Of a stretch of DNA of 64,000 nt, positions 25,778-34,702 are shown piece by piece (the stretch's first letter is position 1; each line of letters opens with the position of its first letter). This DNA comes from Phenylobacterium conjunctum (GTDB lineage Bacteria; Pseudomonadota; Alphaproteobacteria; Caulobacterales; Caulobacteraceae): assembly GCF_042679085.1 (NCBI RefSeq), contig NZ_JBHTLQ010000012.1, positions 28,188 to 92,187 on the forward strand, given 5' to 3'. The notes beneath the pieces were generated by a model. It was not told the origin of the DNA. It saw nothing but the letters and a program-made list of their open reading frames with translations, and did not search any database. A program made the translations under genes and the position numbers.

Positions 25778-26674
25778 ATGTTCGAAAATCTCACATTAGG
25801 ACCCCTGCCCTCCCTGAACGCCTTGCGCGCGTTCGAGGCCATGGCCCGGACCGGCCGCGCGACCCTGGCGGCGGAGGAGCTGCATGTGACCCATTCGGCG
25901 GTCAGCCGGCAGGTCAAGGCGCTGGAGGCGACCCTGGGCGCGCGGCTGTTCACCGGGCCAAAGCATCGCCTGGAACTGACCGAGGCTGGGCGAGAGCTGC
26001 TGCCGCATCTCACCGCGGCCTTCGACCAGATCGCCGGCGCCGTGGCGCGGGTGCGTGGCGGGGCCGAGGACCTGCACCTGGCGGTGAACGCCTCGGTCTC
26101 GGTGAAGTGGCTGATCCCGCGCCTGTCCGGATTCACCGAGACGCACCAGGCCGTTCGGCTGCACCTGGCGGAGCTGCCCAGCCAGGCGACCTCGCACCGG
26201 GGCTCCGACGCCATTGTCCGGATCTTTCCGAGCTCGCGTCTGGCCGAGCCGGGCATGACGCCGTTTGCGCCCAATCATGTCGGCCTGGTGCTCAGCCCGA
26301 GCCTGGCGGAGCGCCATCCCGATCCCCTTACTGCGCCGCGCCTGGGCGCCGTGACCCACCCGCAGGGCTGGGCGATCTGGGCGGCGCTGGCGGGGGTGGA
26401 GCTGCGCCCCAGGACCGAACACCCCTACGCCCACCTCCACTTCGCGGTGGATGCGGCGCTGGCCGGCCTGGGCGCGGCGATCATGCCCTGGCTGCTGGTG
26501 GCCGACTATGTCGAGGCTGGCCGGCTGGTTGCGCCCCTGGGCTTCCGGCGCGCGGAGAGCGCCTTCGCCCTCTTGGCCGCGCCGGGGGCGTCGAAGCGCG
26601 GTCTCGACCAGTTCCGGGCCTGGCTGGTGGCCGAGGGGGCGAAGGTTCCGCCCGCCCCGCTCAGCGCCCCTTGA
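25778..26674 (+). CDS. LysR-family transcriptional regulator (GcvA-like)
   Basis: A 298-residue LysR regulator from the ATG at 25778. N-terminal winged helix (LPSLNALRAFEAMARTGRAT, AAEELHVTHSAVSRQVKALE, LFTGPKHRLELTEAGRELL) is close to the GcvA/AmpR group, where the SLNALRAFEA start is typical. Effector domain ~95-290 includes VSVKWLIPRLSGF and FAVDAALAGLGAAIMPW. The target is unknown; the divergent small membrane gene is the nearest candidate. Its last 14 bases overlap the 3' end of rlmE on the other strand. Confidence 0.92.
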   Translation: MFENLTLGPLPSLNALRAFEAMARTGRATLAAEELHVTHSAVSRQVKALEATLGARLFTGPKHRLELTEAGRELLPHLTAAFDQIAGAVARVRGGAEDLHLAVNASVSVKWLIPRLSGFTETHQAVRLHLAELPSQATSHRGSDAIVRIFPSSRLAEPGMTPFAPNHVGLVLSPSLAERHPDPLTAPRLGAVTHPQGWAIWAALAGVELRPRTEHPYAHLHFAVDAALAGLGAAIMPWLLVADYVEAGRLVAPLGFRRAESAFALLAAPGASKRGLDQFRAWLVAEGAKVPPAPLSAP

Positions 26675-27365
26675 ACCCCAGGGCGGCGATATAGACTTCG
26701 GAAGAGTCCGCGCGGCTGGCTTTCGGCTTCAGGTTCTTCACCTCGGTGAAGTGCTGCTTCAGCAGGCCCATGACCGGCGCGGTCTCCCCACCCTGGAAGG
26801 CCTTGGCGACAAAGGCGCCGCCGGGCTTCAGCACACTGATGGCGAAGTCCGCGGCGATCTCGATCAAGCCCATGATCCGCAGGTGGTCCGTGCGCCGATG
26901 CCCCACAGTGTTCGGCGCCATGTCCGAGATCACCGCGTCGGGCGGGCCGCCCAGCAGCTCAATCAACATCGGCCCGCACTCAGGATCGGTGAAATCCATC
27001 TGCAGGATGTGGGCGGGCGGCAGGGGCTCGACCGGCAGCAGGTCGACGCCGGCGATGTGCTTTACCCCGCGCTCAATGGCCACCTGGGTCCAGCCGCCGG
27101 GCGCAAGGCCAAGGTCGATGATCCGCGCGCCGGGCTTGAACAGCTTCAGGCGGTCATCGAGCTCGGTGATCTTATAGGCCGCGCGAGAGCGATAGCCGTG
27201 CGCCCGAGCCTTGGCGGCGAACGGGTCGTTGACCTGACGCTCCAGCCAGGCCTGCGACGACGGGGTGCGGATCTTGGCCGTCTTCAAGCGCGCGGGCTTG
27301 CCGCGGCCCTCTTCGGTGCCGCCGCTGGGCGGCTTGACCATACGTTTGCGGGGCGGTTCGGTCAT
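26661..27365 (-). CDS. rlmE: 23S rRNA (uridine-2552 2'-O) methyltransferase
   Basis: FtsJ/RrmJ family enzyme that methylates U2552 of 23S rRNA, a late 50S assembly step. 234 residues. The K-D-K-E catalytic tetrad is visible: Lys in RSRAAYKITELDD, Asp in ISDMAPNTVG, Lys in AFVAKAFQGG and Glu in SSEVYIAALGFKGR. The SAM motif is IIDLGLAPGGWTQVA. A basic N-terminal extension (~45 residues) is common in alphaproteobacterial members. Its start overlaps the stop of ppx by four bases (ATGA). Confidence 0.94.
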   Translation of the reverse strand: MTEPPRKRMVKPPSGGTEEGRGKPARLKTAKIRTPSSQAWLERQVNDPFAAKARAHGYRSRAAYKITELDDRLKLFKPGARIIDLGLAPGGWTQVAIERGVKHIAGVDLLPVEPLPPAHILQMDFTDPECGPMLIELLGGPPDAVISDMAPNTVGHRRTDHLRIMGLIEIAADFAISVLKPGGAFVAKAFQGGETAPVMGLLKQHFTEVKNLKPKASRADSSEVYIAALGFKGR

Positions 27366-28480
27366 TGGGCGGCCTCCTGCGGGCGGCCGGGGCCACGGCC
27401 GCCGCGTCTGCGGCGACGCCGGCGTCGGGCGTTGGGACGTTCGGACATCAGCGACATCAGGATGCCCTCACGCAGGCCGCGGTCGGCGACCCGCACGCGG
27501 CTGCAAGGCCAGAGCTCCTGGACGGCTTCCAGGATCGCGGCGCCGGCCAGCACCAGGTCGGCGCGGTCGGGCCCGATGCAGGGCTGCTCCGCCCGCTCCT
27601 GGGGGCTGAGATTGAGCAACAGGTCAGCGGCGGCCTCGCACTCGTCGCGGGACATCCAGATGCCGTCCACCCGGCTGCGGTCATATCGACGCAGGCCCAG
27701 GTGCATGCCGGCCAGGCTGGTGATCGCCCCCGAGGTGCCCACCAGGTGAGCGCGGTCGGCGTCGAAGACCGGCCGCATGGGATCGGCGTGATGGAAGGCG
27801 GCCAGTTCGGCCTTCACCCGGTCGACCATGGCGCGGAACCAGGTCTCGGTCGCCTGTTCGCCCTCGGGGAACTGCTCGGCCAGGGTCACGACGCCGATGG
27901 GAATCGACAGCCAAGCCTTGATCGGCAGCTTGCCGGGCGCGAACCGGGCGGTGTCCGCATCCAGCCCCTCGCCCTGCATGTCGACCCAGGACAGCTCGGT
28001 GGAGCCTCCGCCGACATCGACCACCAGGGCGGCCTCTGCGGTGCGATCCAGCAGGTTCAGGCAACCGGCGACGGAGAGCTGGGCCTCCTCGCGGGGGCTG
28101 ATGATCTGCAGCTTCAGGCCGGTCTCCTCGGCCACCCGGGCGATGAAGTCCGGACCGTTCTCAGCCGAGCGGCAGGCCTGAGTGGCGATGGCCTTGAGCT
28201 TCACCACCCGGCGGCGGCGGACCTTCTCGGCGCTGACCTTCAGGGCCGCCATGGCGCGATCCATGGCCACGTCGGACAGTCGTCCGCTCTGGGACAGGCC
28301 CTCCCCCAGGCGCACGATCCGCGAATAGGCCTCGACCACGCGAAAGCCGCGCCCGGTCGGCGTGGCGATCAGCAGGCGGCAGTTGTTCGTCCCGAGGTCG
28401 AGGGCGCCGTAGCAGGGCGTTTCCGGCTGTGGGGTCTCGGGTCGGGTGCGGCCCTGGGGCCGGGGATTGGGCGCGTTCAT
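27362..28480 (-). CDS. Ppx/GppA family exopolyphosphatase/guanosine pentaphosphatase
   Basis: From the ATG at 28480 (ribosome site ggtggagg) the protein is 372 residues. ASKHA-fold phosphatase motifs: YGALDLGTNNCRLLIATP at about 24-41, SRIVRLGEGL, and VVDVGGGSTELSWVD. This short single-module form is usual in Alphaproteobacteria; members split terminal phosphate from polyphosphate or pppGpp, and I cannot tell which. The C terminus carries eight consecutive arginines followed by GGRGPGRP, a basic tail that might bind nucleic acid or polyphosphate (inference). It is upstream of rlmE with a four-base overlap. Confidence 0.9.
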   Translation of the reverse strand: MNAPNPRPQGRTRPETPQPETPCYGALDLGTNNCRLLIATPTGRGFRVVEAYSRIVRLGEGLSQSGRLSDVAMDRAMAALKVSAEKVRRRRVVKLKAIATQACRSAENGPDFIARVAEETGLKLQIISPREEAQLSVAGCLNLLDRTAEAALVVDVGGGSTELSWVDMQGEGLDADTARFAPGKLPIKAWLSIPIGVVTLAEQFPEGEQATETWFRAMVDRVKAELAAFHHADPMRPVFDADRAHLVGTSGAITSLAGMHLGLRRYDRSRVDGIWMSRDECEAAADLLLNLSPQERAEQPCIGPDRADLVLAGAAILEAVQELWPCSRVRVADRGLREGILMSLMSERPNARRRRRRRRGGRGPGRPQEAAQ

Positions 28481-28675
28481 GCCTCCACCGTCCGGCGGGG
28501 GCGCGCACCTGTACGTCTCGGGCGGCGTTCGCATCGAACGCGCCTCGGGGGCGTAACCTGCATGGATCGCCTACTCTGTCGCAGACGCGGCGGTCGCGTC
28601 TCATTTCGAGGACAACTGTAGCCGAAGGGTTCGCCTGCCGGAAGGCGCGGCCTTGAAGCCTGACAGATGATTGTT

Positions 28676-28701
28676 ACGTTCACCTCCTGGTTAGGTGACG
28701 T
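28676..28701 (+). promoter_or_regulatory. Stem-loop upstream of hspQ
   Basis: ACGTTCACCT at 28676-28685 can pair with AGGTGACGT at 28693-28701, leaving one bulged T and a 7-base loop. It lies about 18 bases before the chosen hspQ start. It could be an operator or an mRNA element affecting translation. A CTTGAA hexamer at 28652-28657 resembles a sigma-32 -35 element, but no convincing -10 follows. The rest of the 28481-28718 gap shows nothing clear. Confidence 0.3.
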
Positions 28702-28718
28702 GGTGTAGATTCCGTTTC

Positions 28719-29099
28719 ATGGATGCTCGAACCGACAACATGAGCGTCGGCAAGGTCGCGATGACCGCTCCCGACGTCCGACTCGCGAAGTTCGCCATTG
28801 GCGACGTCGTGAAACACCGCGTCTTCAACTTCCGTGGCGTCATCTTCGACGTGGACCCCACCTTCGCCAATACCGAGGAGTGGTGGCTGTCGATCCCGGA
28901 ACACATCCGGCCGCGCAAGGACCAGCCCTTCTATCACCTGCTGGCCGAGAACGAGGACAACGCCTACGTGGCCTATGTCTCGGAGCAGAACCTGCTGCCG
29001 GACGACACGGGCGAGCCGGTGGGCCACCCGCAGGCGCCGCTGATCTTCGAATCCTTCGATCAGGGCCACTACACGCTGCGGCCGCGCATCAGCCACTAG
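28719..29099 (+). CDS. hspQ: Heat-shock protein HspQ (YccV/hemimethylated DNA-binding family)
   Basis: A 126-residue protein with the HspQ/YccV beta fold: KFAIGDVVKHRVFNFRGVIFDVDPTFANTEEWW, then QPFYHLLAENEDNAYVAYVSEQNLL and a C-terminal HPQAPLIFESFD. In E. coli HspQ is a Lon substrate specificity enhancer, once described as hemimethylated-DNA binding. The start is uncertain: ATGs at 28719, 28740 and 28761 are all possible and none has a strong ribosome site; homologues begin close to the KFAIGDVV segment, which slightly favours the later ones. Confidence 0.9.
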   Translation: MDARTDNMSVGKVAMTAPDVRLAKFAIGDVVKHRVFNFRGVIFDVDPTFANTEEWWLSIPEHIRPRKDQPFYHLLAENEDNAYVAYVSEQNLLPDDTGEPVGHPQAPLIFESFDQGHYTLRPRISH

Positions 29100-29136
29100 G
29101 CGCGGGCGGCCTCTGGCGAAAGGTTTTCACGAGAAG

Positions 29137-29151
29137 TCCCGATTTTCGGGA
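29137..29151 (+). terminator. Weak stem-loop after hspQ
   Basis: TCCCGA, 3-base loop ttt, TCGGGA: perfect 6-bp arms 38 bases after the hspQ stop. No long T-run follows, so it is at best a weak terminator; it could equally be an operator for phhA, whose start is 47 bases downstream. Confidence 0.3.
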
Positions 29152-29197
29152 TGATTTCGAATGAAACTTTCTGGCCGGTTGAGCGATCCTTGCGGGT

Positions 29198-30058
29198 ATG
29201 AGCCCGGCAACGCAACCCCCGCCCCCTGGCGCACGCCCTGACTGGACCATCGACCAGGACTGGGACGCCTACACCGCCGATGAGCATCGGGTGTGGGACA
29301 CGCTCTATGAGCGTCAGGCCGCCCTGCTGCCCGGCCGCGCCTGCGACGCCTTCCTGAAGGGGCTGGATGCGCTGAACCTGCATCGCGGCGGCGTCCCCGA
29401 CTTCCGGGCGATCAATCCCGAGCTTCAGCGGCTGACCGGCTGGACCGTGGTCGCCGCGCCAGGCCTGGTCCCCGACGAGGTGTTCTTCGAGCACCTGGCC
29501 AACCGCCGCTTCCCGGCCGGGACCTTCGTGCGCAAGGCCGACCAGCTCGACTACCTGCAAGAGCCCGACGTCTTTCACGACGTCTTCGGTCATGTGCCGA
29601 TGCTCACCGATCCGACCTTCGCCGACTACATGCAGGCCTATGGCCGGGGCGGTCTGCGCGCCCTCGGGCGCGGGCAGTTGCACAACCTGGCGCGACTATA
29701 CTGGTACACGGTGGAGTTCGGCCTGCTGGCCACCGAGGCGGGTCTGCGCATCTATGGCGCGGGCATCGTCTCCTCCCGCGCCGAATCGATCTTCGCCCTG
29801 GACGATCCCTCGCCCAACCGGCTGGGCTTCGACCTCGAGCGGATCATGCGCACGCCTTACCGGATCGACGACTTCCAGCAGGTCTATTTCGTCGTCCCGG
29901 CCCTGCAGGCGTTGCTGGACGCGACCCTGAAGGACTTCGGGCCCATCTATCGCCGCCTGGACAGCGCGCCCGACCTCGGGATCGCCGACGTGCGGACAGA
30001 GGATGGGGTCATCACCCGCGGGACCCAGGCCTATGCCCGCGCCCGCGCCCGCGCCTGA
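29198..30058 (+). CDS. phhA: Phenylalanine 4-monooxygenase
   Basis: Tetrahydropterin- and iron-dependent hydroxylation of phenylalanine to tyrosine. The 286-residue monodomain form is typical of bacteria such as Pseudomonas and Chromobacterium. Start motifs DWDAYTADEHRVWDTLYERQ; the two iron-ligand histidines lie in DVFHDVFGHVPML and the ligand Glu in YWYTVEFGLL; substrate region RIYGAGIVSSRAES. An Arg/Ala repeat ends the protein. No pterin-recycling gene (phhB) is next to it. It is the first step of phenylalanine catabolism or tyrosine supply. Confidence 0.95.
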   Translation: MSPATQPPPPGARPDWTIDQDWDAYTADEHRVWDTLYERQAALLPGRACDAFLKGLDALNLHRGGVPDFRAINPELQRLTGWTVVAAPGLVPDEVFFEHLANRRFPAGTFVRKADQLDYLQEPDVFHDVFGHVPMLTDPTFADYMQAYGRGGLRALGRGQLHNLARLYWYTVEFGLLATEAGLRIYGAGIVSSRAESIFALDDPSPNRLGFDLERIMRTPYRIDDFQQVYFVVPALQALLDATLKDFGPIYRRLDSAPDLGIADVRTEDGVITRGTQAYARARARA

Positions 30059-30061
30059 GCC

Positions 30062-30439
30062 CTATTCCGCGCCTGCGGCCCGCTTCTTCAGCGTCTCGAA
30101 GCCGGCCTGGATCTGGGCGCGCTGGGCCGGGGAGAAGATCCGGTAGCGCTGAGCCTTTGGCCCGTCGGCCACGCTAATCTCGGCCTCGCTGACATAGATG
30201 TAGCGCCCCTGATAGGCGCCCACGAGCGGCTGGCCGTGCTCCAGGCGCAGGCCTTCCAGCCGACCCGCGCAGGACTCCAGGTTCTCGATCCCGCTCACCA
30301 GGGGCCGGAAGTCGGGCTTTCCGTTGAGGCCCTCCACCATCCGCCAGCAGACGCCGGCGCTGGTGGGCGCGCCCGCTTCACGGCCGCAGGCGCCGAGCCC
30401 AAGGACCAGCAGCAGCGGCAGGATCGTCTTGGTCCCCAT
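30062..30439 (-). CDS. Small lipoprotein with conserved GVC...GAYQG pattern
   Basis: A 125-residue putative lipoprotein: signal MGTKTILPLLLVLGLGAC with lipobox LGAC and lipidation at Cys18. The mature part holds GVCW, LESCAGRLEGLRL and GAYQGRYIYVSE. The same set (GVCY, LEHCAAALEAMRM, GAYQGNFLFL) occurs in the lipoprotein at 51899-52276, so they are paralogues with two conserved cysteines that may form a disulfide. No known domain recognised. Located between convergent phhA and the tamAB operon, same strand as tamB but after it. Confidence 0.8.
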   Translation of the reverse strand: MGTKTILPLLLVLGLGACGREAGAPTSAGVCWRMVEGLNGKPDFRPLVSGIENLESCAGRLEGLRLEHGQPLVGAYQGRYIYVSEAEISVADGPKAQRYRIFSPAQRAQIQAGFETLKKRAAGAE

Positions 30440-30454
30440 GGCCCCTCCCGCGGG

Positions 30455-33400
30455 TCAGTAGTCCTTGCGCCAGCGCACCGCCAGCTTGCCGTCGCCCTGG
30501 CCGGCGATCTTGGAGATGATGGACAGGTTGCGGCGGACGCGCCACTCCACTTGCGCCGACGGGCCTTCGCGGCCGCCGCCGGTCAGTTCGAGATAGACGT
30601 CGTCGGTCAGGTACTTGCCCCCTGACACCGTGACGCCCGAGGCCCCGCCGCCCGCCACCGCCAGACGATCCAGACCGGCGAAGGTGCGCAGGTTTCCGAT
30701 CACGTCGAAGCCCCCGCCCCCGGCCAGGGACGACAGGGCCGAGGCCAGTTGGGCGGCTTCCAGCGGCGACAACTGGGAGGCCGAAGTTCCGAACAGAACC
30801 TGGGCGAGCACCTCGTCATTGGGCAGGGTTGGGGTGGAGGTCAGGGTGATCTCCGGCTTGGCCGCCGTGCCGCGGATACGGACCACCGCAGTCAGCGAGG
30901 TGTCTTCGCGGGTCGCCGACAGGTCGAGGCGAATGTCCTTGGGCGAGGTCGACAGATAGACCACGCCCCGGGTGTCGAACTCGAACCGCTTGCCCGCGAA
31001 ATCATAGTCGCCGCGCACCACCCGCGCCGCCCCCGACAGGGAGGGGCTGGAGGTCGTACCGCCGACATGGGCGTCCAGGGACAGCTCCACATCCAGGCCC
31101 CGACCACGCAGATAGACCCGTTCCGGCGCCTTGAGGGTGACGTCGAGGGCGATGCCCGGTCCGCGTTTGAAGGGGGCCAACTGGACCGTGGTCATCTCCA
31201 CAGGACGGTTGATCTCGACCACATCCATCGGGACGACGTTCGAGGGCGTCGGGGTGCGCGCGGCCACATCAGCCCGGTCAATGGTCAGGGCGCCGGCCAA
31301 CCGGACCTTGCCGTCGCCGTCCCGATCGATGACCGCCTGGCCGGTCGCCGAGGCCGTGGCCTGCTCGTTATCAATCAGTCGGAAGCTCTTGAGATTAAGA
31401 CGGAAGGTGCTCTCGCCCTCAGGCCCAAAACTGATCCGGCCAGCGCCGGCGACAGTCCCGCCATGGCCGTCCGCCGCGGTCGCCTGGCGAATGTCCACCT
31501 CGGTGTCGTTGAGACTGGCGCGCAGGGTCACGTCGCGCAGGGTCAGGCCCGTGGCCCCGTCGGAGAAACGGCCGTCTTCCACATCCGCTCGACCCACTGC
31601 GCGGGGCCGCGCCAGGGTGCCGGCGAGGTCGCCCTGTAGCTGGACATGGCCGGCCAGTTCGCGCTCGCCGCCGACCAACAGGTCCCAGAGCGGCTTGACC
31701 TCGCCGTCCGCGGAGATGCGCCCCCGGATGGGCTTGGTGCGGTCGATGGCGATCCGCAGGGGCGCCGCCGAGGTCTCGGCCGGCAGCACCAGGGTCGCGG
31801 CCGCCTTCAGGCCTTGGCGATTGGTCAGGGCGGCGTCCAGGTTCAGCTCGTCGCCGGCCAGGCGGGCCTTGAGCGATCCGTTCAGGCCCAGGGCGGCGTC
31901 AGAGCCCAGACCGCGGACACTATCCAGGTCGGCGTCCAGATAGCCCGACAACCGGCGGCCCTCTCCGTTCAGCACCAGGGCGCCGTCGATCTTGCCGGCG
32001 AAGTCCTCGTCGATCAGGCCGACGCCCAGTTGCTGGACCTTGATCTGCACATCCGTGGACGCCCGCGCCATGCGGGCGTTGAGGTCGATACGACCGCCAT
32101 CGGAGGCGACCAATTGCATCTTGGCCGACGACTCCGGACCGCCCAGCCGGAACTGGGCCGCCTCGACGGTCTTCAAGGCCCACTTCAGGTAACGGCCCTC
32201 GCCGTTGAAGGCGAGCTGATAGCCCGGCGCGGCGTGGGCCAGGGTCCCGCTGCCGTCCAGACCCCAACGCGACCCGGAGAACATGCCGGACATCTCGGCT
32301 GAATAGGGCAGCTTGGACAGCGGCCCATCAGCGCTGACCCGGCCAGAGGAAATCACCACCCGCCCACCCGGCAGGGCGACGCCCTCTGCGGTCAGACTGA
32401 GCCGCGCGCGCGGACCGCCGACGCCGTCGGTAAGACGGACCTGGCCGGCCACCTTGCCGGCCTCAAGGAAGGCGCCCTTGGTCAGGCTGACATCCAGGTC
32501 GGCGCTGGACGCCGCATGGTCGCGCAGGGACAGGTCGCCCGACGCCTTCAGGCCCCCGGCGTCCACGGAAAGGTCGGTCAGGTCGACGCCCGCGCCCGGG
32601 AAGGCGAAGGCCGACTTGGCCTGGGCCGGGCCATAGGCGCTGGAGGCGTTCAGCGCGACAACCCCGCTGCTGCCATCCGGCCGCCTCAGGAAACTCAGGA
32701 CCACACGGGCGTTGGTCAGCGGCAACCGCGGCACATCCAAGGCGTCGATGTCAGCGATCAGGTCGGCCCTGGGCGCCTGCAGGGTCCCGGTGATGGCGCC
32801 CGAGCCCTTGGCCTTGCCCGTGATCTCCACCGGGCCGGCCCGGAAGGGGCCTTCGGCCGTCCAGTCGAGCTTGAACTTCAGGGCGCCGTCGGCTTCCCGC
32901 GCGCCGGCCGCGGTCATCCGGCCAGAGGCTCCGGTGAGCACCGCTTCGGACACCAGGATCCGGCCGCCGCTGAACTCCGCCTTGCCGCTAAGCCGCGGCT
33001 GGCCGCCAAGCAGCCGGTCGAGTTCGGCATAGCCGCTGGCGAGCTTCGCGCCCTTGATGTCCAGGTCCAGGCCCCAGGGCTTGCCGCGCCCGGACTGGCC
33101 GGCGCTCCAGCTGGCCGACAGCGCGCCGCTGGCGCCCTTGCGCATCCCGGCGATGCTGGCCAGGTCGGCGTCGCCCTTGAAGGTCAGGCCGCCCAGCAGG
33201 CCGCGCCCGCCGTCGCCACGGACCTTCAGCCCTTGGGCGTCCACCAGCAGGTCGCGGAAGAGGAAGCGTCCGTCGGACAGCCGGGCGATGTCGAACTCGG
33301 CCTTGGGCGAGGCGCCCAGCGCCATGGCCAGCCAGGTGGTTCCGGCGCCGCCGCTCCCGTCCAGCTTGCCCGAAACGCTCCAGCCGCCCGACTTGCGTTC

Positions 33401-34702
33401 AAAGGCCACCGGCCCGCTCATCCGCGCCAGGCTGTAGCCGAGCAGGGTCGAGTCCCGGACCACCGCGTCCCCGGCGATCTTCCAGTCATCGGCCTTGCCC
33501 GTCAGGCGCGCCACCGCGTGGGTCGGCCCCATCTGCGGCCCGCCGATCAGCCGGGTCAGGCTGGGGGCGTCGCCGACCAGGGCCAGGCCCTCCTTGCCGA
33601 TCCGGCGCTTGTCTGTGTCCACCTGCCCCTTGCCGGACAGGCTGAGGTTCGCGGCCTTGGCGGACAGCGTCACGTCATAGAGGCTCTTCTTCGCCTGGGT
33701 TCCGGCGATGACAAAGGTCACCTCCGGCCCAAAGCGGTCGGCATAGGGCTTGAGCAGGCTGGACGCGCTGAGCAGGACCCGGCCCCTCGCCTGCCCGCCC
33801 TTCGGCGTCCAGTCGCCGGTGATCTCCACCGGCCGCATCTGGCCCGAGATCGCCACCACGCGGATCAGTCCGGAACGCCCCGGGCCGTCGGATTTGGAGC
33901 GGCCGTTGGCCAGGGCCTTCAGCTCGAACGGCGCGCCAGAGGGCAGCCCCAGAGCACCGGCGATAGCGCCGCCCTTGGCCTCCACCGCATCCGCGCTGAT
34001 CGCCATACGATGGCCCTTGATCAGGTCGAAGGCCAGGTTGAGGTGATCCCCGCGGCGCAGCTGGCTGACGGCGGTCAGGTGGCCCGCCTGGCCGCCTTGG
34101 CCACGGCGCAGCTGCAGGCCGCCGACAACGTCATAAACGCCCCGCTGGTAGCTGAACTCCGGCGTCATCTCGACCCGGCCCGAGATCTTGCCGACCCGCA
34201 GGGACACCGGCAGCCCACCGGATTTTTCCTTCGGCGCCAGGGTGGGCCTGCGCAGCAGGGTGATGCGCTCGGCGCGGACCTCGTCGATCTCCAGCCGGCG
34301 AATGAACAGGTCGAGATAGCGCCACGACACCTGGACCTTGCGGGCGTCCAGCCACACGCCCTGCTCGTCGGACACCGTCAGCCGCCTGAGCGTGAAGTTA
34401 CGCCAGATGTCGCCTTCCAGCCCCTCGATCTGCAACCGTCCGACCCGGCCAAGCTTCAGGCCATTGGCGCCGGCCTCGATCAACAGCCGCCCTTGGGGCA
34501 GCAGCACGCCGAAGCGGGTCGTGACCAGGCCGCCGCCGAACACGAAGGTCAGGATCAGGGCGACAATAATCACGATGGGCGGGAAGGCCCGGCTCTTGGC
34601 CACGGCGACCGCGGCCGCCTCCACCTCGTGGACGACCTCGGCGATGGCCTCCTCGATGGGATGCTCGTGTCCCGGCTTCGGATCCTCGGGCGGCTGGCTC
34701 AA
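30455..34702 (-). CDS. tamB: Translocation and assembly module protein TamB (DUF490)
   Basis: A 1415-residue inner-membrane-anchored periplasmic protein. One membrane helix at about residues 40-63, then a very long repetitive beta-rich region (lipid-groove type beta-helix, as in AsmA-like bridge proteins), and a conserved C-terminal DUF490 domain with VYLRGRGLDVELSLDAHVGG, RGDYDFAGKRFEFDTRGVVY and NDEVLAQVLFGTSASQLSPLE. TamB works with TamA, and TamB-like proteins are implicated in moving phospholipids to the outer membrane. The start is a TTG at 34702 overlapping the tamA stop (TTGA). Length is in the family range (about 1250-1500). Confidence 0.94.
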   Translation of the reverse strand: MSQPPEDPKPGHEHPIEEAIAEVVHEVEAAAVAVAKSRAFPPIVIIVALILTFVFGGGLVTTRFGVLLPQGRLLIEAGANGLKLGRVGRLQIEGLEGDIWRNFTLRRLTVSDEQGVWLDARKVQVSWRYLDLFIRRLEIDEVRAERITLLRRPTLAPKEKSGGLPVSLRVGKISGRVEMTPEFSYQRGVYDVVGGLQLRRGQGGQAGHLTAVSQLRRGDHLNLAFDLIKGHRMAISADAVEAKGGAIAGALGLPSGAPFELKALANGRSKSDGPGRSGLIRVVAISGQMRPVEITGDWTPKGGQARGRVLLSASSLLKPYADRFGPEVTFVIAGTQAKKSLYDVTLSAKAANLSLSGKGQVDTDKRRIGKEGLALVGDAPSLTRLIGGPQMGPTHAVARLTGKADDWKIAGDAVVRDSTLLGYSLARMSGPVAFERKSGGWSVSGKLDGSGGAGTTWLAMALGASPKAEFDIARLSDGRFLFRDLLVDAQGLKVRGDGGRGLLGGLTFKGDADLASIAGMRKGASGALSASWSAGQSGRGKPWGLDLDIKGAKLASGYAELDRLLGGQPRLSGKAEFSGGRILVSEAVLTGASGRMTAAGAREADGALKFKLDWTAEGPFRAGPVEITGKAKGSGAITGTLQAPRADLIADIDALDVPRLPLTNARVVLSFLRRPDGSSGVVALNASSAYGPAQAKSAFAFPGAGVDLTDLSVDAGGLKASGDLSLRDHAASSADLDVSLTKGAFLEAGKVAGQVRLTDGVGGPRARLSLTAEGVALPGGRVVISSGRVSADGPLSKLPYSAEMSGMFSGSRWGLDGSGTLAHAAPGYQLAFNGEGRYLKWALKTVEAAQFRLGGPESSAKMQLVASDGGRIDLNARMARASTDVQIKVQQLGVGLIDEDFAGKIDGALVLNGEGRRLSGYLDADLDSVRGLGSDAALGLNGSLKARLAGDELNLDAALTNRQGLKAAATLVLPAETSAAPLRIAIDRTKPIRGRISADGEVKPLWDLLVGGERELAGHVQLQGDLAGTLARPRAVGRADVEDGRFSDGATGLTLRDVTLRASLNDTEVDIRQATAADGHGGTVAGAGRISFGPEGESTFRLNLKSFRLIDNEQATASATGQAVIDRDGDGKVRLAGALTIDRADVAARTPTPSNVVPMDVVEINRPVEMTTVQLAPFKRGPGIALDVTLKAPERVYLRGRGLDVELSLDAHVGGTTSSPSLSGAARVVRGDYDFAGKRFEFDTRGVVYLSTSPKDIRLDLSATREDTSLTAVVRIRGTAAKPEITLTSTPTLPNDEVLAQVLFGTSASQLSPLEAAQLASALSSLAGGGGFDVIGNLRTFAGLDRLAVAGGGASGVTVSGGKYLTDDVYLELTGGGREGPSAQVEWRVRRNLSIISKIAGQGDGKLAVRWRKDY

